In this document: positions 40,024 to 46,188 of the stretch, one piece after another
Layout of the letters: the number at the start of each line of letters is the position of its first letter
How positions within the stretch are numbered: position 1 is the first letter of the stretch
Assembly (NCBI GenBank): GCA_035524755.1
Contig: DATKOD010000006.1
Location: 1-46,188, forward strand
Reading direction: 5' to 3'
DNA: 46,188 nucleotides
DNA from: JAGOPO01 sp035524755
Lineage (GTDB): Bacteria > Patescibacteriota > Minisyncoccia > 2-02-FULL-40-12 > GWA2-44-9
Notes under the pieces: generated by a model
What the model was told of the DNA's origin: nothing
The model's database searches: none
What the model saw: only the letters and a program-made list of their open reading frames with translations
Translations under genes and position numbers: made by a program

Positions 40024-40437
40024 ATGCCGACATTCAACCAGATCATGCGTCAGCCCCGTCGGATCACCCGGGCGAAAACCAAGTCGCCCGCTTTGGCATT
40101 CGGCTTCAATATCAAGAAGAATCGCCCGGTCTACTACCCGGCACCGTTCAAGCGCGGCGTATGCACCAAAGTCACCACTACGACCCCGAAGAAGCCGAAC
40201 TCCGCGCTCCGGAAGATCGCCCGCGTGCGTCTGACCAACGGGATGGAAGTCACCGCCTACATTCCCGGCATCGGCCATAACCTGCAAGAGCACTCGGTCG
40301 TCATCATCCGCGGCGGCCGTGTCAAAGACCTTCCCGGAGTCCGGTACCACATCGTGCGCGGCATGCTCGACGCTTCCGGCGTGGAAGGACGCAAACAGGA
40401 GCGTTCCAAGTACGGCATGAAGAAGCCCAAGAAATAA
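40024..40437 (+). CDS. rpsL: Ribosomal protein S12
   Basis: A 137-aa uS12 of the decoding centre. Contains CTKVTTTTPKKPNSALRKIA, the KDLPGVRYHIVRG loop and SKYGMKKPKK. About 12 residues longer than E. coli S12 because of an insertion near residues 20-45 (KSPALAFGFNIKKNRPVYYP). The streptomycin-related Lys (PKKPNS) is kept. First gene of the str operon. Confidence 0.97.
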   Translation: MPTFNQIMRQPRRITRAKTKSPALAFGFNIKKNRPVYYPAPFKRGVCTKVTTTTPKKPNSALRKIARVRLTNGMEVTAYIPGIGHNLQEHSVVIIRGGRVKDLPGVRYHIVRGMLDASGVEGRKQERSKYGMKKPKK

Positions 40438-40439
40438 TC

Positions 40440-40916
40440 ATGCGCCGACCCATCACCCGACGCGCTCCACAGCATCCTGACCAGAAGTACTCCAGCGTAC
40501 TGGTCTCCAAGCTCATCAATTTCATCATGCATGACGGCAAGAAGGCCGTCGCCGCCAACATCGTCTACACCGCCCTGACCAAGGCCGAGGAGATCGCCAA
40601 GAAACCGGCGCTCGAAGTATTGGACGCCGCCATCGCGAACGCCGGTCCGACCATGGAGCTCAAGAGCCGCCGTGTCGGCGGGGCCAACTACCAGGTGCCC
40701 ATCGAGGTCAAACCCGAGCGCCGCGTGCAGCTCGCATTGCGCTGGATGATCGACTCCGCCCGCGCCGGCAAGGGCAAGGCGATGAGCGAGAAACTCGCCG
40801 AAGAATTCGTGAACGCGTTCAACAACGCAGGCAACGCCGTCAAGAAGAAAGCAGACACGCACCGTATGGCGGAAGCGAACCGCGCGTTCGCCCACCTCGC
40901 CTGGGGAAATAGATAA
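40440..40916 (+). CDS. rpsG: Ribosomal protein S7
   Basis: A 158-aa uS7, an assembly-initiating protein of the 30S head. RRPITRRAPQHPDQKYSS, FINFIMHDGKK-like KLINFIMHDGKKAVA, VGGANYQVPIEV and the final HRMAEANRAFAHLAWG are conserved. It starts 2 bp after rpsL without its own SD, consistent with translational coupling. Confidence 0.97.
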   Translation: MRRPITRRAPQHPDQKYSSVLVSKLINFIMHDGKKAVAANIVYTALTKAEEIAKKPALEVLDAAIANAGPTMELKSRRVGGANYQVPIEVKPERRVQLALRWMIDSARAGKGKAMSEKLAEEFVNAFNNAGNAVKKKADTHRMAEANRAFAHLAWGNR

Positions 40917-40924
40917 TCCGGGGT

Positions 40925-43033
40925 ATGGCTGATTACCCCATCGAAAAGATCCGCAATATCGGCGTGATTGCCCACATCGACGCGGGGAAGACGACCACGT
41001 CTGAGCGTATCCTGTTCTACACCGGCATCAGCCACAAGATCGGCGAGGTGCACGAGGGGGACACGGTCATGGACTGGATGGAACAGGAGCGCGAGCGCGG
41101 CATCACCATCACCGCGGCCGCCACGACCGCTTACTGGGTCCCGACCGATGCCGCCGACAAGGAAGCCGAGAAGGTCAAGCTCAACATCATCGACACTCCG
41201 GGGCACATCGACTTCACCATCGAGGTGAAGCGTTCCCTGCGCGTCCTGGACGGCGCGGTCGTCGTGTTCGACGGCGTTGCCGGCGTGGAGCCACAGTCGC
41301 TGACCAACTGGCGGTACGCCGACGAATACAACGTTCCGCGCCTCTGCTTCATCAACAAGCTCGACCGTCTCGGTGCGAGCTTCGAGCGTTCCTACCAGTC
41401 CATTTTGGAGCAACTCTCGCCGAATGCGGTCCGCTTCCAGATCCCCGACGGTCACGAAGATAAGTTCAACGGCGTCGTTGACCTGTTGACCATGGAATAC
41501 GTCACGTTCGAGGGCGAACGCGGCGAGAAGGTCATCAAGACCAAGGACATCCCCGCCAACCTGGTCGCCGATGCCACGAAGTACCGCCACGAACTCATCG
41601 AGAAACTGGTGGAGTTCGACGATGCGGTCATGTCCGCATACCTGGAAGGGACGGAACCTGATCTGGCGACACTGCGCCGTCTGGCCCGCACGGCGACCTG
41701 CTCCGGCAAGATCTACCCCGTCATGGCCGGCTCGGCGTTGAAGAACAAAGGCGTACAGCTGGTGCTGGATGCCGTCGCATATTACCTGCCGGCGCCGACC
41801 GACGTTCCTGCCATCGCGGGTATCGATCAGAAAACAGGTGCGGAGATCGCCGTGAACCCCGACGAGAATGAACCGTTCCGTGCATTGGCGTTCAAAACGG
41901 CGACCGACCCGTACATGGGTTCGCTGACGTTCTTCCGCGTCTACTCCGGCAAGCTCGCCGCCGGTTCCTATATCCTGAACACGCGTTCCGGACAGACCGA
42001 GCGCATCGCCCGCATCGTGCGGCTGCACGCCAACGAGCGGCAGGAGATCAAGGAGATCTTCGCCGGCAACATCGCCGCGACCGCGGGCATGAAGGACACG
42101 AAGACGGGCGACACCCTGTGCGACCCCGAACACCCGTCCATCCTGGAAGGCATCGACGTGCCCGAGCCGGTCATCAACCTGCGCATCGAGCCAAAGACCA
42201 AGGCCGACCAGGAGAAGATGGGCGTGGCGCTGCGCAAACTGTCCGACGAGGACCCGACGTTCCGCATCGCGACCGACCCGGACACCGGCCAGACCATCAT
42301 CAAGGGAATGGGCGAGCTGCACCTGGAGATCATCGTCGACCGCATGAAGCGCGAGTTCGCCGTCGAGGCCACGACCGGCCGTCCGCAGGTCGCCTACAAG
42401 GAAGCCATCACGACCAACGCGCAGGCGGAAGGCAAGTACATCAAGCAGACCGGCGGCCGCGGTCAGTACGGCCACTGCTGGCTGCGCATCGAACCGCTGG
42501 AGCGCGGCAAAGGGTTCGAATTCGAAGATGAGATCAAGGGAGGCGCCATCCCGCAGGAGTTCGTGCCTGCCATCGAGAAGGGCGTCCGCGAGGCCATCGA
42601 CCGCGGTGTCGTGGCGGGGTTCCCCATCGTCGACGTGAAGGTCACGGTGTACGACGGTTCATACCATGACGTGGACTCCAATGAGATGGCGTTCAAGATC
42701 GCCGGCTCCATGGCGTTCCAGGAAGCGGTCAAACGCGCCAAGCCGGTCATTCTCGAACCCATCATGAAAGTGGAAGTCGTCGTGCCCGACAACTTCCTCG
42801 GCGCCGCGACCGGCGACCTGAACTCGCGCCGCGGACAGATCCTCAATGTGAGCGACCGCGGTTCATTGGGCCTGAAAGTCATCGACTCGCGCGTACCGCT
42901 GTCGGAGATGTTCGGCTACGCGACCGCGATGCGTTCGTTCTCACAGGGCCGTGCGAACTTCAACATGGAATTCTCGCACTACGAACCGGTACCGGCCAAC
43001 ATTGCCACGCAGATCCAGGAGGGTAAGAAATAA
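40925..43033 (+). CDS. fusA: Elongation factor G
   Basis: Translocase GTPase, 702 aa. G1 AHIDAGKTTT, switch 1 ERERGITIT, G3 DTPGHIDFT, G4 NKLD, then domains II-V with GELHLEIIVDRMKREF and the ribosome-contacting GGRGQYGHCW. Length and order are normal. It lies 8 bp after rpsG, with no clear SD. Confidence 0.97.
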   Translation: MADYPIEKIRNIGVIAHIDAGKTTTSERILFYTGISHKIGEVHEGDTVMDWMEQERERGITITAAATTAYWVPTDAADKEAEKVKLNIIDTPGHIDFTIEVKRSLRVLDGAVVVFDGVAGVEPQSLTNWRYADEYNVPRLCFINKLDRLGASFERSYQSILEQLSPNAVRFQIPDGHEDKFNGVVDLLTMEYVTFEGERGEKVIKTKDIPANLVADATKYRHELIEKLVEFDDAVMSAYLEGTEPDLATLRRLARTATCSGKIYPVMAGSALKNKGVQLVLDAVAYYLPAPTDVPAIAGIDQKTGAEIAVNPDENEPFRALAFKTATDPYMGSLTFFRVYSGKLAAGSYILNTRSGQTERIARIVRLHANERQEIKEIFAGNIAATAGMKDTKTGDTLCDPEHPSILEGIDVPEPVINLRIEPKTKADQEKMGVALRKLSDEDPTFRIATDPDTGQTIIKGMGELHLEIIVDRMKREFAVEATTGRPQVAYKEAITTNAQAEGKYIKQTGGRGQYGHCWLRIEPLERGKGFEFEDEIKGGAIPQEFVPAIEKGVREAIDRGVVAGFPIVDVKVTVYDGSYHDVDSNEMAFKIAGSMAFQEAVKRAKPVILEPIMKVEVVVPDNFLGAATGDLNSRRGQILNVSDRGSLGLKVIDSRVPLSEMFGYATAMRSFSQGRANFNMEFSHYEPVPANIATQIQEGKK

Positions 43034-43037
43034 TCAT

Positions 43038-43340
43038 ATGGACATCGAACATATCAGGAGTCTATTGACGGAGGGGACCGCGGTCGTCATCGCCGAGGAC
43101 GGCAAGACGCCGCTGGTCGTCCGCGAGCTGCATGTAGCGCAGGCCGCGGCAGTGCCCGAGGTGCCGGTCGAGGAGGTTCCCATCTCCAGCCGGTGGCCCA
43201 AGGGCAGGTCGATCAACGAGGAACCCCCTCGTGAGAAGCAGGACCAGATCCTGGAACGGCTCAATAAGGAGATATCGGCCCTCCGGGACCAGATATCCCG
43301 CGATGAGGACGGCGCAGTGGAAAGTATTGACTCCCAGTAG
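43038..43340 (+). CDS. Small hypothetical protein inserted in the str operon
   Basis: A 100-aa protein, not recognised. A short N-terminal beta part (DIEHIRSLLTEGTAVVIAEDGKTPLVVREL), a Pro/Val-rich middle and a charged C-terminal helix (EKQDQILERLNKEISALRDQI) likely to be a coiled coil. It lies 4 bp after fusA, with no SD. It carries the tuf promoter in its 3' end. The start ATG at 43038 is the first in frame after fusA. No str-operon gene of this kind is familiar. Confidence 0.75.
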   Translation: MDIEHIRSLLTEGTAVVIAEDGKTPLVVRELHVAQAAAVPEVPVEEVPISSRWPKGRSINEEPPREKQDQILERLNKEISALRDQISRDEDGAVESIDSQ

Positions 43341-43355
43341 TAAACCGTATAGAAT
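43327..43355 (+). promoter_or_regulatory. Internal tuf promoter
   Basis: TTGACT, 17 bp, TAGAAT, overlapping the end of the 43038 gene. It would give tuf a separate transcript with a leader of about 90 nt. Confidence 0.7.
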
Positions 43356-43378
43356 AACCTTCACATCGGAGTATGCCG

Positions 43379-43417
43379 CCAGACCAGTAGGGCGTCGGAT
43401 GAGCCCCACCGGTCTGG
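43379..43417 (+). promoter_or_regulatory. Structured tuf leader
   Basis: Outer stem CCAGACC/GGTCTGG (7 bp) and inner stem GGGC/GCCC form a hairpin between the tuf promoter and the ATG. No SD is seen in the 30 nt after it (ending CACAACCACACC before ATG). A role in stability or control of EF-Tu synthesis is possible. Confidence 0.5.
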
Positions 43418-43452
43418 TGTATCAGCATCTCCCGTATAAACACAACCACACC

Positions 43453-44655
<1,203 letters not shown>

Positions 44656-44687
44656 TCCGCACCGACCCTCCATCATCGTTCATTGCC

Positions 44688-45044
44688 ATGCCAGCCAAGA
44701 AGACAACCAAGAAGAAAGAGCCAAAGAAGAAGGAAGTGAAGGAGCAGCGCATCCGCATCAAGCTTCGCGCCTACGACCATAAGATCCTGGACAAGGCGTC
44801 GCGGCAGATCGCGGACACCATCGAGCGCTACGGCGGCAAGCCCGTCGGCCCGGTGCCGTTGCCCACGGAGATCTCCAAGTTCACCGTGAACCGCGCATCC
44901 TTCATCGACAAATCGGCGCGCGAGCAGTTCGAGATGCGGGTGCACAAGCGCCTCATCGACATCCTCGCACCGACGCCGAAGATCATCGAGGCACTGACCA
45001 ACTTGGCGCTTCCGGCCGGCGTGGACATCGAAATCAAGATGTAG
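44688..45044 (+). CDS. rpsJ: Ribosomal protein S10
   Basis: A 118-aa uS10 with a Lys-rich N-terminal extension (about 20 residues, MPAKKTTKKKEPKKKEV) absent from E. coli S10. The core has IRIKLRAYDHKILDKASRQI, GPVPLPTEISKFTVNRASF, REQFEMRVHKRLIDI and the C-terminal LPAGVDIEIK. It closes the str operon; a strong terminator follows and the S10 operon genes (rplC and others) are not next to it. Confidence 0.96.
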   Translation: MPAKKTTKKKEPKKKEVKEQRIRIKLRAYDHKILDKASRQIADTIERYGGKPVGPVPLPTEISKFTVNRASFIDKSAREQFEMRVHKRLIDILAPTPKIIEALTNLALPAGVDIEIKM

Positions 45045-45060
45045 GGCAGGAAAGGACATC

Positions 45061-45092
45061 ATCAGAAAACCCCCTCGCGGGGGTTTTCTGAT
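45061..45092. terminator. str operon terminator
   Basis: 14-bp perfect stem (ATCAGAAAACCCCC / GGGGGTTTTCTGAT) with a TCGC loop, 16 bp after the rpsJ stop. Confidence 0.85.
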
Positions 45093-45094
45093 CC

Positions 45095-45142
45095 TTGAAC
45101 GGCTCCTGCCCGTAGCAGGCGGGCATTGCGTGAACCGTTCAA
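45095..45142. repeat. Nested inverted repeat upstream of the 45173 gene
   Basis: Outer arms TTGAACGG/CCGTTCAA (8 bp) enclose an inner hairpin TGCCCG/CGGGCA (6 bp, 7-nt loop). The right arm lies in the spacer of the 45126-45154 promoter. It could be an operator or a second terminator for read-through; there is no U-run. Confidence 0.5.
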
Positions 45143-45154
45143 GTGTGGTATACC
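45126..45154 (+). promoter_or_regulatory. Promoter of the 45173 gene
   Basis: TTGCGT, 17 bp, TATACC; the -10 ends 18 nt before the ATG and a GGAGGTGACGG Shine-Dalgarno lies between. Confidence 0.6.
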
Positions 45155-45175
45155 ATGCCCCGGAGGTGACGGATG
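45141..45175 (+). repeat. Promoter/SD module, copy 1
   Basis: A 35-bp block from AAGTGTGGTAT to the end of GGAGGTGACGGATG. It matches copy 2 (45861-45895) at 29 of 35 positions with no gap. The differences are confined to the 8 bases between the -10 region and the SD. Confidence 0.75.
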
Positions 45176-45451
45176 CTCGAGAGACTCCTCACGCAGCTCG
45201 GCTACGTCCTGGGGGCGTGGGCGGCGTACTTCTGGTGGACCTTGCAGAACCTCCGGAACGGCAACCGGATGGCCCGGCCGGGCACCGTGTTCGTGTGCGG
45301 CGCCTGCGGGAAGCGTTCCCATGACCGGTACGGCACGAAGGCGATCGACCACGGCTGGGACACGTCCTGCATGACCTGGGCTCAGCTGGTCGACGATGAC
45401 TCGCTCATCTTCGACGAGAACGGCCGCGTCGCCCGGGCCGTCGCCGCGTAG
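45173..45451 (+). CDS. Small zinc-ribbon-like protein with N-terminal hydrophobic helix
   Basis: A 92-aa protein, not recognised. Residues 5-24 form an aromatic-rich hydrophobic helix (LLTQLGYVLGAWAAYFWW). A C-G-A-C-G-K-R-S segment at about 42-49, with a His and a further Cys downstream (C at 66), may bind zinc. It shares its promoter/SD block with the unrelated gene at 45893. A gene of 118 aa follows 9 bp later, so the two form an operon. Confidence 0.75.
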   Translation: MLERLLTQLGYVLGAWAAYFWWTLQNLRNGNRMARPGTVFVCGACGKRSHDRYGTKAIDHGWDTSCMTWAQLVDDDSLIFDENGRVARAVAA

Positions 45452-45460
45452 AGGTGAACG

Positions 45461-45817
45461 ATGAAGGCGATCTTCGCTGACGAGATCAAGCCGCAAGACG
45501 TCATCTGCGCCGAGCGGGACGCTGAAATCCACGTGACGTCGGTGGAGACCGACAAACAAGGGTACATCCAGGTGATGGGCAAGCACCTCGGGATGACGAC
45601 CTACCGCACGTACGCCCCGAACCACGTCGTCGGTCTCGTCCACCGGTCGCTGGGCGAAGAAGAGCGCGAAGAAGCGCTCGCCAAGGCCACGCGGCTGTTG
45701 GGCCAGGCCAAGCGCGAGGTCGGCTCCTACGTGCCGTGCAGCGTCGACACCACGAAGTTCGCGGCGCTCATCGACACGCTCCTGGACTACGAGCTCTCCC
45801 GCGACCCGTCGCAGTAG
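45461..45817 (+). CDS. Small beta-barrel-like protein, family A (long form)
   Basis: A 118-aa protein. The N-terminal 60 residues (MKAIFADEIKPQDVICAERDAEIHVTSVE...HVVGLVHRS) look like a small beta-barrel of SH3/KOW type. The same layout recurs in the 45893 gene (MRAMFAREVQVRDVIVVNEGLEVTV...VLGLVRRP), so the two are paralogues. A helical C-terminal extension (EEEREEALAKATRLLGQAKREV...) is present only here. SD GAGGTGAACG precedes the ATG. Function unknown. Confidence 0.75.
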   Translation: MKAIFADEIKPQDVICAERDAEIHVTSVETDKQGYIQVMGKHLGMTTYRTYAPNHVVGLVHRSLGEEEREEALAKATRLLGQAKREVGSYVPCSVDTTKFAALIDTLLDYELSRDPSQ

Positions 45818-45823
45818 TCTCCC

Positions 45824-45851
45824 GACCCCGCCTCTGTGCGGGGTCTTTCCT
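45824..45851 (+). terminator. Rho-independent terminator
   Basis: GACCCCGC/GCGGGGTC (8 bp, CTCTGT loop) followed by TTTCCT and a further T5 run. Confidence 0.88.
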
Positions 45852-45860
45852 TTTTCGAGA

Positions 45861-45895
45861 AAGTGTGGTATGCATAGTTCCGGAGGTGACGGATG
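45861..45895 (+). repeat. Promoter/SD module, copy 2
   Basis: A 35-bp block matching copy 1 at 45141-45175 (29 of 35), with identical spacing to the start codon. The -10-like sequence is TATGCA here, against TATACC in copy 1; no -35 like TTGCGT is present. Confidence 0.72.
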
Positions 45896-46156
45896 AGGGC
45901 CATGTTCGCACGAGAGGTGCAGGTCAGAGACGTCATCGTCGTGAACGAAGGGCTCGAGGTCACGGTCGCGGGCGTGAACTCGGTGCCCGACATGGCCGCC
46001 TCGCGGAAGGTCACCATCCGCACGGCCAACAAGCTGGAGTTCACCCTCGACGGCAAGACGGTCCTCGGCCTCGTCCGCCGGCCGCAGTCGGAAGGGCAGA
46101 CCGCGGTCCATCCCGAAGTGGACGCCTCCGCGGGTTTCCTGGGCGGCGGATACTAG
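45893..46156 (+). CDS. Small beta-barrel-like protein, family A (short form)
   Basis: An 87-aa protein, a paralogue of the 45461 product over its first 65 residues (M-x-A-x-F-A-x-E-x-x-x-x-D-V-I and L-G-L-V-x-R). It lacks the helical extension and ends in a Gly-rich tail (SAGFLGGGY). GGAGGTGACGG precedes the ATG. It has its own promoter module and terminator. Function unknown; the fold guess (SH3/KOW-like) is from residue pattern only. Confidence 0.72.
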   Translation: MRAMFAREVQVRDVIVVNEGLEVTVAGVNSVPDMAASRKVTIRTANKLEFTLDGKTVLGLVRRPQSEGQTAVHPEVDASAGFLGGGY

Positions 46157-46164
46157 CAGCCGGC

Positions 46165-46188
46165 AGGCGGGGATTCGTCCCCGCCTTT
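46165..46188 (+). terminator. Rho-independent terminator at the window edge
   Basis: AGGCGGGGA/TCCCCGCCT (9 bp) with a TTCG tetraloop and the beginning of a T-run cut by the window end. Confidence 0.8.

Noticed and set aside
40688..42475. A 595-codon minus-strand open frame opposite rpsG/fusA, and a 471-codon one opposite tuf
   Set aside because: Both are antisense shadows of highly conserved genes in G+C-rich sequence; the predicted proteins have no domain-like pattern.

Overview
The window reads as a chromosome segment of a Candidate Phyla Radiation (Patescibacteria) bacterium, most likely of the Parcubacteria side. The reasons are a divergent 16S rRNA gene with a non-standard 515F primer site, a class II (B12-type) ribonucleotide reductase, RmuC, ComEC and type IV pilus genes among short, tightly packed genes, many lineage-specific small membrane proteins, and a 16S gene that is not followed by 23S. 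G+C is clearly above 50% by eye. TGA works as a stop throughout, so this is not a UGA-recoding lineage. The exact class is an inference.

Layout. 1-600: 3' part of trmD. 600-2530: a stand-alone 16S transcription unit with promoter, leader hairpin, long-range processing stem and terminator. 2.5-4.9 kb: SIMPL-domain protein, RNase HII and small membrane proteins. 5.0-9.0 kb: GAPDH and a split transketolase whose halves are separated by three small Cys-containing membrane proteins. 9.0-9.8 kb: an Fe-S-less family-4-like uracil-DNA glycosylase and a tRNA-Ile(GAU)/tRNA-Ala(UGC) pair. 9.8-11.4 kb: a large cell-surface protein. 11.5-19.9 kb: a minus-strand type IV pilus operon headed by a histidine kinase and a CheY-like regulator, with a PilB ATPase fused to its own receiver domain. 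19.9-22.3 kb: a hypothetical protein, RmuC and two unknown small genes. 22.3-25.6 kb: a CBS-domain protein, a MYG1/DHH-like protein and an orphan ParB-like protein. 25.6-29.7 kb: pth, lepB, a degenerate HisRS homologue, HIT, rpsU, yqeY, ybeY. 29.7-35.1 kb: ftsA, ftsZ, nrdJ. 35.2-39.3 kb: comEC, ndk, cupin, tRNA-Pro, rpmB. 39.4-45.1 kb: M50 protease, then the str operon rpsL-rpsG-fusA-orf-tuf-rpsJ. 45.1-46.2 kb: three small genes of unknown function, two of which share a duplicated promoter/SD module.

Regulation. Two styles of gene start recur. One group has a -10-like hexamer only 6-8 nt before the start codon, which predicts leaderless mRNAs (rnhB, gap, the surface protein, the kinase, the 19.9 kb gene, the CBS protein, pth, lepB, cupin). 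The other group has a purine-rich Shine-Dalgarno sequence, often with a longer leader. Perfect DnaA boxes (TTATCCACA) lie just after ftsA, just after ftsZ at the nrdJ promoter, and upstream of pilA.

The most noteworthy items are the kinase/regulator/receiver-PilB control module of the pilus operon, the HisRS-like protein lacking all three class II catalytic arginines, the recurring leaderless promoter geometry, and the dismantled rRNA operon with its compensated 530-loop pseudoknot.
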